From contig WASS01000029.1 of assembly GCA_009712635.1 (NCBI GenBank), positions 62,001-126,000 of the forward strand: 64,000 nt of DNA, in the 5' to 3' direction. The translations under genes and the position numbers were made by a program. The stretch is from Hungatella sp. Lineage in GTDB: Bacteria; Bacillota; Clostridia; Lachnospirales; Lachnospiraceae. How positions within the stretch are numbered: the stretch's first letter is position 1; every line of letters begins with the position of its first letter. This document shows positions 51,747 through 64,000 of the stretch, in pieces. The notes beneath the pieces were generated by a model. The model made no database searches. It was not told the DNA's origin and saw nothing but the letters and a program-made list of their open reading frames with translations.

Positions 51747-52775
51747 ATGAGCTTTAAGCCCCTGCATGATATGCCGTCTCCGGAACAGTTAAGAGAGGAA
51801 TATCCGGTTTCTTGTAAGCTTGCTGCCATTAAGCTGGAAAGAGACAGGGAACTGGCTGCAGTGATCCAGAATCAGACCAATAAATTCCTGGTTATTGTTG
51901 GCCCATGTTCCGCAAGTAACGAGGATGCCGTCTGCGATTACGCAAGCCGTTTGTCAAAAGTAAATCAGAAATTAAATCAAAAGCTATTTATCATTCCTCG
52001 GATTTATACAGCTAAACCAAGAACCAATGGATACGGTTATAAAGGAATTCTTCATTATCCGGAGGGCAGTACCCATTCCGATCTTGTTAAAGGTTTGAGA
52101 GCGGCAAGAAATCTTCATTTAAGGGTTGCTGGGGAATCAGGTCTGACAACGGCTGATGAGTTACTCTATCCGGAAGCTTTTGCTTATTTTCAGGATATCG
52201 TGAGCTATCTGGCCATAGGAGCCCGGTCCGTGGAAGATCAGCAGCACCGTTTTGTATCCAGCGGAGTGAATTGTCCCGTTGGTATGAAAAATCCCACAAA
52301 CGGGAATCCGGATACTTTATTCTATTCCATTTTTGCAGCTCAGCATGGTCATAAATTCATATACAGAGACAGAGAGGTAAAGAGTTCTGGAAATCCTCTG
52401 GCCCATGCCATTATCAGAGGGTACGAAAATTTTATGGGAGAATATGTACCCAACTACCAATACGACCAGCTGTTAAAAATAGGAGAGAAATATAGGAAAC
52501 AAAAACTTAAAAATCCCTTTATTATCTGTGATGTGAACCATGCGAATTCAGGAAAGGATTACTCCAGGGAGCCAATGATTATTTATGATGTACTGGAAAG
52601 CCGGAGAAGATCAGAAGAGATTCGGATGATGGTTGGAGGGGTAATGATAGAAAGTTTTATTGAAGCAGGAAGGCAGGAGATTTCCGGAACTGTGTATGGA
52701 AAGTCGGTTACCGATGGATGCCTTGGGTGGAATGAGACAGAGGAGCTGTTGTATTACATCGCTGAACACGTATGA
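51747..52775 (+). CDS. 3-deoxy-7-phosphoheptulonate (DAHP) synthase, cluster-borne
   Basis: A 342-residue class I DAHP synthase of the AroF/G/H type: IVGPCSASN near residue 50, IPRIYTAKPRTNGYGYKG, the KNPTNGN metal/phosphate region, and IICDVNHANSGK. It condenses PEP and erythrose 4-phosphate, the entry step to chorismate. It starts two bases after the SagB stop and 28 bases before the NRPS, so it belongs to the operon. A dedicated copy suggests the product or a tailoring step needs extra shikimate-pathway flux (an aromatic starter, or prephenate as cofactor). Confidence 0.93.
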   Translation: MSFKPLHDMPSPEQLREEYPVSCKLAAIKLERDRELAAVIQNQTNKFLVIVGPCSASNEDAVCDYASRLSKVNQKLNQKLFIIPRIYTAKPRTNGYGYKGILHYPEGSTHSDLVKGLRAARNLHLRVAGESGLTTADELLYPEAFAYFQDIVSYLAIGARSVEDQQHRFVSSGVNCPVGMKNPTNGNPDTLFYSIFAAQHGHKFIYRDREVKSSGNPLAHAIIRGYENFMGEYVPNYQYDQLLKIGEKYRKQKLKNPFIICDVNHANSGKDYSREPMIIYDVLESRRRSEEIRMMVGGVMIESFIEAGRQEISGTVYGKSVTDGCLGWNETEELLYYIAEHV

Positions 52776-52803
52776 GAATTTGAAATAAAAGGGGGAAGCA
52801 TCT

Positions 52804-55800
52804 ATGAAATCACATTTACGCGGAAAGAGTATTACGATAAAAGCACCGTATCACACTTTGCCTGATTACATGGAAAGAGCCAGGGATGACGGTTTTATTG
52901 TATTTGCTGACAGAAAGGGAGAAGAATCCAGACTGAGATTTAAAGAAATCAGAAAGAAAGCAAAACAGCTGGGGTGTGTTATGTTAGAGATGGGAATGAA
53001 AAAAGGGGATAAGCTGGTTTTTCAGATCAGCGATCCCCAGTCCTTTATCATTTCTTTCTGGGCATGCCTTTATACTGGTATTATTGCAGTACCTGTAACT
53101 ACTGCAGCAGAAATAAAAACAGCAAATATTAATAAAAAGCTGGAAGCTGTTCTGGAAAAGCTTGAATGGCCCCGGCTGATTCTGGAAGAAGAACTGCTGT
53201 GTACTCTTGGGGAAGATTTGAAAGCACGGGGAAATATCCTGATTTATGAGGATCTGAAAAAGCAGGCAGAAAGCAGCATTCTTTTATTTTGTCCGGAGCA
53301 GATTACGGGAGAAGATACGGCATATATCCAGTTTTCATCAGGAAGCACCAATTCGCCAAAAGGTGTGGTATTAAAGCACAGCAATATTATTTACAATGTG
53401 GAACAGATTGGCAGGCGGCTGAACCTGACAGAAAAAGATGTTTCCGAAAGCTGGATGCCTCTGACCCATGATATGGGGCTTGTAGGATTTCATATAACGA
53501 CTTTTTGCAGAGGCATGAATCAAATTATTCTTTCTCCCATGAATTTTATAAAAAATCCAACCTACTTTTATCAAAAAGTAAAGGAATATAAGACTACCAT
53601 TATGGGTATGCCCAATTTTGCCTTTGACTGGTCTGTAAAAATGGTAAAAGAAAAGCATATGAGGACTTTGGATCTTTCCAGCATCCGTGCAGTATTAAAT
53701 GGAGCAGAGCCTATTAATATTCACTCCATACAGAGGTTTAACGAGAGGTTTTCCGCCTGTGGGCTCGATCCCAATGCAATGCTTCCGGTATATGGAATGG
53801 CAGAGGCGTGCATCGGTGTAACCATCCCCCACTGCGGCGACCGGCTGGTTGAGGTGAAAAAAAGTCCGGCAGAGAAGAAAGGTTATGTTGCTGTGGGAGA
53901 GCCCTTGGATGGGATCGATGTAAAAATAACAGATGAAAATGAAGAGATACTGGAAGATGGTCAGATCGGAGATATTTTAATTCATGGTCCCAACTTAACC
54001 TGTGGTTATTATGATAGTGCCCTCATCAATGAAGAAAGTTTTTCAAACGGCTATCTAAAAACCGGAGATATGGGCTTTATCAAGAATGGCAGGCTCTTTA
54101 TTACCGGCAGAAAAAAAGATATGTTTTTTATTAATGGTCAAAACTGCTATCTCAGTGACCTGGATATCGTTCTCTCAGAGAGTGGAATCAAAGATTGTGC
54201 TGCCGTTTATGACGAAGAGGAAAATGAGTTAATTGTTTTTGTCAAGCATCTGGGAATAGGGGAAAAGGCACTGGAGACAGAAAGAAAAATAAAAGAGGTG
54301 GTTCAGAGAACGTTCCAGATATCTGTCCATTCTGTATTGACTGTTAACAATATTCCAAAGACAACAAGTGGTAAGGTGCAGCGCTATCATTTGCTCAATG
54401 ATTACCGAAAAACATTTAAAAACAACGATATGATCTGGGGGAAGGGAGAGGAAGGTTTGCCTGTCAGTGAGCCTCTTGTCCAGTTGTGGAGGCAGATCCT
54501 TGATGCGGAACCAGCAGATACCATCAGTTTTTTTGATCTGGGGGGAGATTCCATTAAACTGATTGCTTTGTTAAGTGAGATAGAAGAGACCTTTGGAGTA
54601 GAAATTGAAGTAGAAGAATTCTTAAAGCAGCCTTATTTTACCTATTTAAACTCCTGTGTTTCAGAGAAAAAGGAGACGGTAAGAAATGATACAGCAGATA
54701 AAAAAATCAGGGAGCTGCCAGATACCATACCGGCCACAGAACTTCAGAAAGCTTATCTGATTGGGCGTGAAGAGGGAATCGCTACAAAGGTATTGTATGA
54801 ATTATCAACTTCATGGGAGATTGACCGGCTGGAAAAGGCGGTCAACTGTATGATAAGGAGTCAGCCTGCGCTTCGTCTGCGAATATCCGGAGAGGGAGTT
54901 ATGCACGCGGATAAAACCGGGAACTGGTACTACATAAAGACAATGGATCTCTCCCATTTGACAGAGGAAGAAAAAGCAAACACATTGGATGAGGAGTTTG
55001 AACTTCAGAAAAGAAAGGTATTTGATACCGAAAAAGAACCGCTTTTTACCATTCAGGCCATAAAGATGGGAGAAGGTGACACCCGGCTGCTGATTCAGAT
55101 GGATATGCTGATTGCGGATGGAATGAGTCTGAAGCTTTTCATAGATGGAATTGCAGACTATTACCAGCATGAGAATCAGAGCGATCAGGAAGATCCCCGC
55201 TTTTTCCTTTACTGTCTGGAGAAGCAGGAGGAAAAGCATTCCAGGCAATACAACAAAGACAGGATGTACTGGCTGGACAGACTGGACCAGTTCCCATCAG
55301 CGCCGCCTTTAACCGTAAATCATATTCCCCAGGAGAATACTCAGGGATTTGGGCGAAAGACCGTCACAATTGAAAAACCCAGCTGGGACAAGATAAAAGA
55401 GGAATTGAAGAAATATTCTGTTACGCCTTCTGTTCTTATTATGAGTCTGTACGCAAAGATATTGGGTTTATACAGCGGTTCCAGCCGGTTTACATTGAAT
55501 GTTCCTGTATTTAACAGAAAGAGCACCCGTGGAATCATAGATGCAATCGGAGATTTCACATCTGTTTTACTGGTTGACATAGATTTGTCCAGGGAGAACC
55601 TGTTGGATCTTTGCTTCAGTGTACAAAAAAACATGCTGGAAGCATTGATGCATAAGTCCTTTGACGGAATTGAATTTATGCGGGAGATTGCAAAGGTGAG
55701 AGGAACGAAAGAAGCCAGCTTTCCTGTCGTGTTTACATCATTGCTTTCTGATGCTTTTGAATTGAATCTGGACAAAATCGGACGTATGGTCAGAGGTTAC

Positions 55801-58800
55801 AGCCAGACTTCCCAGGTGGATCTGGATTGTCAGGCTTATGAGGAAAAAGGTTCCCTTGTAATAAACTGGGACTACAAAAAAGGAGTTTTTGAGGGTAACA
55901 TTCTGGAGCGTATGTTTTCTTTGTTTCATTATGACCTGGCAGGACTTTGTACAGACACCGGATTCTCCTCTGAAATCTCAGACAAAGGCTTCCTAAAGAG
56001 GCTGCTGCACCAGGATATTGAAATTATTCATGCATACAATGCCACAGAAGAAGATATTCCTTATGTCAGTTTAAATGAACTTCTGATCCAGGCATATGGG
56101 AAATACAAAGAAAAGGCTATTTTATCCTGTGGAGAAAAAACCATGAGCTATAAACGTTTGTGGGAGAAATCAGGCAGGGTGAAAAGTTATTTGAAAATGA
56201 AAGGTGTAAAGGCAGGAAGTAACGTGGCAGTAATCGGAACACGGGATTTTGATACTGTGATCAACATTCTGGGAGTAATCCGCAGCGGAGCTGCCTATAT
56301 TCCAATTGATGAAATACAGCCTGAGGAAAGACGAAAGCTGATTCTGGAAAAAAGCGGCTGCTCTGTGATTCTTGAACGTAATATGGATTATCCCCAAATT
56401 GAAGATGATGAGGAACAGGAAGATCCAGTCAGTTCTCCAGACGATATTGCATATATTATATTTACTTCAGGCAGTACAGGACAGCCCAAGGGAGTCTACG
56501 TAAAACACGGCGCTGTCGTAAACACAATACTGGATATTAACAGGAAATTTCAAGTGTCAGATCAGGATGTAATTGCCTGTGTCTCTTCTATTGGCTTTGA
56601 CTTGTCGGTATATGATATTTTTGGTGCCCTGATTTCAGGAGCTGAGCTGGCCCTGATACCGGATGTCCATGATACGGAGCAGATGATGACGATTCTTTCT
56701 GAAAGAGGAGTTACTGTATGGAATTCCGTACCGGCTCTCTTTCAGATGCTGACAGATTGTCTGAAGAATGACAGATCAGAAAGTGAAGAGTATTTTGACG
56801 ATTATCTGGAAAGCGGTGATACCATCCGCCGTCTGTTTTCTCTTAAGCTGGTTATGTTAAGCGGCGACTGGATTCCCAAGAATCTGATACAGGAGGCGTA
56901 CGGGTATTTTGAAAATTGCCGTATGGTAAGCCTGGGTGGAGCTACAGAAGCGTCAGTCTGGTCTATTTATTATGACATTAAGGAGGTAAAGAATCAGTGG
57001 GCCTCCATTCCTTACGGCTATCCCCTGGCCAATCAGAACATATATTTACTGGACGAAGCCGATGATTTTGTGCCTTTCGGTGTAAAAGGGCAGATATGCA
57101 TCGGCGGAACCGGCGTGGCAGAAGGCTATTATCAGGATCCGGAAAAAACAGATGCAGCATTTTATGAAAAAGAGGGGCTGGGAAGAATATACCATACCGG
57201 TGATTATGGAGTGTATTCAGAAGAGGGCTACATTATCTTTCAGGGGAGAAAGGATGGGCAGATAAAAATCAATGGGTTCCGAATCGAACTGGGAGAGATC
57301 GAAAATGCCATCAAAGGGCTGTCCTACGTCAGCAATGCCGCCGCCATTGTACATGAATATAAAAGCGGAGTTAAATCCGTCTGTGCTTATGTGTGTACCA
57401 ATGAAACGGTTAGTGAACGCAAAGTAAGAGATGATTTAAGCAGAATTCTCCCATATTACATGATTCCTTCCACCGTTGTTTTTCTGGACAGGATACCGCT
57501 GACTGGAAACGGCAAGCTGGATAGAAAAAATCTGCCTGTCATTAAGGAGTCCGGAGAGCTTATGGATCTGGAACCACAGACTCAGACGCAAAAGGATCTT
57601 TATGAGATCTGGAAGAAGTATTTAAAAACAGATCATTTATCCGTCAGCAGTCCGTTTATGGAATTGGGAGGAGATTCTCTGACCATGATTTCAGTGGTGC
57701 ATGAAATTAAATCGAAATTTGGTATTGAGGTTCCATTTCGGGAATTTATAATGATTGGGTCCATAGAAAGCATTGCAGGATTTATTGAAAACAGCAGGAA
57801 GAAGGGCGCTGCAGGTTTAAAGGATTACACGGCTGTTACAGGAAAAACAGAGGAACGATATGAATGCTTTCCGTTAACAGATATCCAGAGGTCGTATTTG
57901 GTAGGAAGAAGCAGCGGGTTAAAAATGGGGGGCGTTTCCACTCATGCTTATTATGAGGTTGAAAATGATTTTGATATTCCCCGCCTGACCAGAAGTTTAA
58001 ATAAAGTGATTCGTGCAAATCCCATGTTAAGAGCAGTGGTCAATTCAGATGGAACGCAACAAATTTTAGAAAATCCGGGCTGGTTTGAGATAAGAGAACT
58101 GAATTTAACCGGGCTGACGTCGGAAGAAAGAGAGGAGATTCTGGGAAAGGCGAGGGAAGAATATTCCCATAAAGTCTTTGAGCAGAATAAGTTTCCATTG
58201 TTTGATTTTCTTGCGTATCGTCTGGCTGAAGACCGGGTCAGACTGCTGGCCGGCTTTGATTTGCTGATTGCCGATGGGATCAGTATGAGAATCCTGATCA
58301 GAGAGGTCATGAGACTGTATGAGGACGAACATATTGTCCTGAGTGAGAATACCTTTACATTCCGAGACTACATACTTTCCGTAGAGGAAATGAAAAAAAG
58401 TCCCTTTTATAAAACAGCAGAAGACTATTGGAAAAATCAGGCGGAATGCACTGCAGGAGCGCCGGATATTCCAATGATTCAGACTCCGGACGAAATTGAG
58501 AAACCGGTATTTCGCAGACTGATCCATAAAATATCCACTGAAAAATGGCAGGCTTTGAAAGAAAAAATAAATGGGCATTCTTTCACTGCCTCCACATTTC
58601 TCATGACACTATATGGCAGAATCCTTGCCGCTTACAGCAATCGAAATACCGTTACCTTAAACGTCACCGTATTTACAAGGTTTCCATTTGACCCGGCAGT
58701 AAAAAACATGATTGGAGATTTTACATCTGTCATGCTTTTGGATATTAACGGTGAGTCTGTAGAACTGTGGGAGGAGTGTTTAAACGTTCAGAGGAAAATC

Positions 58801-61800
58801 ACCGAGAACCTAGAGTACATGGAATACGACGGAGTAAGTGTAATCAGAGAGGTTTCCAAAAGGCAGAATCGGGTGGGGGAACTTTTATTTCCTTTTGTTT
58901 TTACAGGCATGATCTTTGAAAATGAGGGCGAAATCAGACTGGAAAATATGGGTAAACTAGTGTACAGCGTCAGCCAGACATCTCAGGTTTATCTGGATTG
59001 CCAGGTAATGACAGGCAGTGACGGACTCAGTATTACCTGGGATTATGCACAGCAGTTGTTTGACCCGGTTATGATGGAACGCATGTTTGAACGTTTTACC
59101 GCCGTCATTGAAGCGGCTGGAGAGGGCAGCATGCTTTCAGAGAGTGAGTCAGCATTTGTAGATCAATATAATCAGACGGATTGTGATATGGAATCCATAA
59201 CGCTGACAGAGGCATTTGAAAAACAGGTCCTTTTAAGGGGAGATCATACCGCATTGGTCACTGGGGAAGGCACCTATACGTATCAGATGATCAACGACAT
59301 GGCTGAAAAAATGGCAGCAGGATTAAAAAAGAGAGGATTGAATAATGGGGATAAGGCTGCAGTATACGAATACAGGAATGCGCAGTCAATAGCCGCAATT
59401 CTTGCAATTTTAAAATGCGGGGGTGTCTACGTTCCCATCAGCCCGGGTATTCCGGAGAACCGGAAAGAATATATTCTGGAGAACAGTGGTAGTAAGCTGG
59501 TAATTACGGATGATCTGGCTGACGAACTTAAGCAGGAAGCAGGCTGCTTACATAAGGAAATCAAGACAGAGGCAGATGACACTGCTTATATCATCTATAC
59601 GTCAGGCAGCACTGGTGTTCCAAAGGGAGTTGTGATCACACACCGAGAGGCTATGAATACCATTCTGGATGTAAACAGAAGGTTTGAAATTACGGAAAAT
59701 GACAGAATACTTGGAGTATCATCTATCACGTTTGATTTATCGGTATATGATATTTTTGGAACCTTTGCAGCAGGTGCAGCTTTGATTCTTGCCGGGGACA
59801 ATAAAAATGCGGAAGAACTAAACCGGCTTGTCAGTGAGGAGGAAGTCACTGTATGGAATTCCGTACCTGCACTTTTTGAACTCCTTTTATCTGTCAGAGA
59901 AACGGATGAAGAAAACTACTTCGATGAGATTAATCAGGAGCTGGAGGTAAAGTTTGAACAGACACAATCCTTAAGGATTGTCATGCTCAGCGGCGATTAT
60001 ATACCAGTGGATTTACCGGACCGGATCAGAAACAGGTATGAAAACGCCAGAGTAATCAGTCTTGGCGGTGCGACAGAAGGATCCATCTGGTCCATTTACT
60101 ATCCGGTTAATAAGGTAGAACCCACATGGACGACCATACCATATGGATATCCCCTGGGGAACCAGAAGCTTTATATCCTGAATGACAACCAGAAAATCTG
60201 TCCCATTGGCGTTCCGGGAGAGATTGTCATTGGCGGAGCAGGCGTAGCACAGGGATACTGCAATGACCCGGAAAAAACCTCCCGTTCATTTCTTGAGACT
60301 GCGTCTCTCGGAAGAATATACAGGACCGGAGATATAGGAGTAATGACTGAAAAAGGATACATTGATTTCCTGGGAAGAAGAGACAATCAGGTAAAAATAA
60401 ATGGCTACCGGGTGGAATTAGGCGAAATTGAATCAGCCATGCTCCGCTTTGAGGGTGTGAAACGTGCAGTGGGCACAGTCAGTGCAGACAATAAAAACAG
60501 GCTGATTGCATGCTTTACTTCAGATGAAAAAATACCTGTTGACCGGATCCGTGAATTTCTTACGGATAAGCTGCCTTATTATATGATGCCTGCTCTGATC
60601 AGGCAGATTGAAACAATTCCTCTTACTGTTAACGGGAAAATAGACAGAAAACAGCTGAGCTGTATGGACAAGCTGCCTGATGAACGAATCGTTCTAGCTC
60701 CGGAAACTGAAAATCAAAAAATACTGTATCAGTACTTTAAAGAGGTTCTGGGTGTGGATCAGTTCAGTATAAAAGATAATTTTTTTGAACTGGGCGGCGA
60801 CTCCATGAAAGGCATTTCTCTTTATAATAAAATCAATGAAGTATTTGAGGCGGATATGAACCTGATCTTCCGATATCAGACAGTAGAAGCCCTTGCAGCC
60901 AGACTTATAAAGAGAAAATCTGACTATAAGGAGGAACGGCTGAAGCAGTTTAAGCAGCAATATGTCGCCGCAGTAGATACGTTAGATGCACAGAAAAAAC
61001 TGGCTGATGATTATAATACCTATCTTGACAATACCGTAAAAAAATTAAAAACCTTTAAGGCCAGGGGCAGCAAAGATTATAAAGCCGTATTACTGACAGG
61101 GGGGACTGGCTATTTAGGAGCCAATTTAATGGAAACCCTGCTTACCACCACAGATATGATAATATTTGCGCTGGTCAGAGGTGATGACTACATAAACCGC
61201 CTGAAGGAGAATCTGATCTTTTACTTTGGTGAAGAGTTCTACTCCAGGTACAGGAATCGGATCGTGGCGTTTCAGGGAGATTTGTCCCAGGAAATGCTGG
61301 GGCAGAAAAAGGATGGATACGAAAGTCTGTGCAATACGGTAGATGCAGTATTTCATTGTGCTGGTAAAGTGGAACATTTTGGAAAGTATGAGGATTTTTA
61401 CAGAAGCAATGTTAAAAGTGTAGAAAATCTTCTGAAATTCAGCATGGAAGGAAAACAAAAAGAGCTGTGTCATATGTCCACAACCAGAGTGATGGAATCC
61501 ATAGAAAACAATGATATGGAAGTTCTGTTCCATGAGGATTACCAGGGAATTAACGGGAGTGCAGAAGAATTATACGTAAGGTCAAAAAAAGAGGCTGAAG
61601 ACTTAATTGAAGTATACCGGAAAAAGGGAGCTTTAGTCAAAGTCTTTAGAATCGGTACCATTGTATTTGACTCCAGAAATGGGAAATTCCAGAGAAACAT
61701 AGATTTTAATTCATTTTATCTGATCATGCAGTCGTTTTTTGAACTGGGTGCCATGCCAAATGTGGATGCTACACTTTTGGATTTTACATTTGTAAATGAG

Positions 61801-62198
61801 TGCAGCAGGGCGATTGTGAAACTGGCGATGGAAAAAGAAGTGAAGGATGGAACCTATCATATCTATAACGAGAATAAGCTTGGTATGTATGAATTCTATG
61901 ATAAGTTAAAGCATGCAGGAATGAAGGAAAATCTGGAAATTATGGAATTCAGCCAATTTTTCGATTTTGTATACGACAGTTACAAAAAAGAGTCCCTGGA
62001 AGACTGCATTAATACACTTCTGCTTCATTCCAGCGCATACATGTCTCTGGAAGGAGCAATGCGTGTCATTGTTAATGACTATACCAGAGGCGTTTTGGAG
62101 TCTATGGGATTTAATTGGTCAAGAGTAAGTGAAGAACATATCAGAGGCATGTTGGAATATGGCAAAAAAATCGGATTTTTTAAGAAGGAAGTGATCGT

Positions 62199-62202
<4 letters not shown>
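52804..62202 (+). CDS. Non-ribosomal peptide synthetase FAAL-T-Cy-A-T-Cy-A-T-R
   Basis: A 3132-residue assembly line. Residues 1-560: fatty-acyl-AMP-ligase-like loading domain (FSSGSTNSPKGV; VLNGAEPI). Carrier Ser583. Cyclisation-type condensation with D767MLIADGMS, the D-x4-D-x2-S motif that replaces HHxxxDG. Adenylation domain with TSGSTGQPKG at about 1221 and Asp1266. Carrier Ser1625. Second cyclisation domain, D1819LLIADGIS. Second adenylation domain (TSGSTGVPKG at about 2266, Asp2311). Carrier Ser2667. Terminal thioester reductase with LLTGGTGYLGANL near 2765 and YVRSK. By eye the two adenylation pockets read DLYNMSLV and DLYNMSLI, close to the cysteine code DLYNLSLI. Predicted: an acyl chain plus two cysteines cyclised to bis-thiazoline, released as aldehyde or alcohol. 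There is no thioesterase. Confidence 0.95.

Positions 62203-64000
<1,798 letters not shown>

Overview
The window looks like chromosome of an anaerobic, probably motile clostridium of the Lachnospiraceae type (Lacrimispora-like is my best guess, an inference from gene content). The signs are moderate-to-low GC, strong AGGAGG ribosome binding sites, glycyl-radical chemistry, an [FeFe] hydrogenase, YesM/YesN-type two-component systems and a sigma-D-like promoter. I found no rRNA, tRNA, CRISPR array or insertion sequence.

Region by region. (1) 1-4000: an HTH regulator cut by the window edge, a beta-helix protein, an alpha/beta hydrolase, and a TetR/flavin-reductase pair that has lost both 5' ends. 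(2) 4201-6330: a chemoreceptor. (3) 6.4-20.9 kb: a glycan-uptake locus with a histidine kinase/response regulator, an ABC sugar importer, a GH88 unsaturated-glucuronyl hydrolase broken by a -1 frameshift, a sulfatase, a CBM9-like protein, a DUF2264 protein and two AraC regulators. (4) 21.1-24.2 kb: a nucleotidyltransferase, an N-acetylhexosamine kinase-like protein and GalE, which together fit HexNAc salvage. Regions 3 and 4 together suggest use of sulfated, uronate- and amino-sugar-containing glycans such as glycosaminoglycans. (5) 24.2-25.7 kb: a GNAT acetyltransferase, an unlisted 42-residue basic ORF and a uracil-DNA-glycosylase-family protein.

(6) 25.8-39.0 kb: a PocR-domain sensor kinase and AraC-type response regulator, divergent from a 12-gene glycyl-radical microcompartment operon. 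The operon has shell proteins, PduL, EutJ, a flavoprotein, CoA-acylating aldehyde dehydrogenase, alcohol dehydrogenase, an aquaglyceroporin, a B12-independent diol dehydratase and its activase. It should turn 1,2-propanediol (or glycerol) into aldehyde inside a shell and then into alcohol and acyl phosphate. (7) 40.6-45.1 kb: an electron-bifurcating HydABC-type [FeFe] hydrogenase operon that could remove surplus reductant as H2.

(8) 45.9-64.0 kb: the most novel part. A 9.4 kb NRPS reads FAAL-T-Cy-A-T-Cy-A-T-R, with both A domains predicted to take cysteine. It sits with a SagB-type azoline oxidase, a DAHP synthase, a methyltransferase and a U32-family Fe-S protein that runs off the window edge. 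The predicted product is an acyl or aryl bis-thiazoline/thiazole released as an aldehyde or alcohol. Beside it, in opposite orientation, lie a TetR regulator and an ORF joining an MFS exporter to a rifampin-phosphotransferase-like dikinase, plausible export and self-protection functions. Two of the oddities (the GH88 frameshift and the MFS-dikinase fusion) hinge on poly-A tract length, so sequence accuracy there matters.
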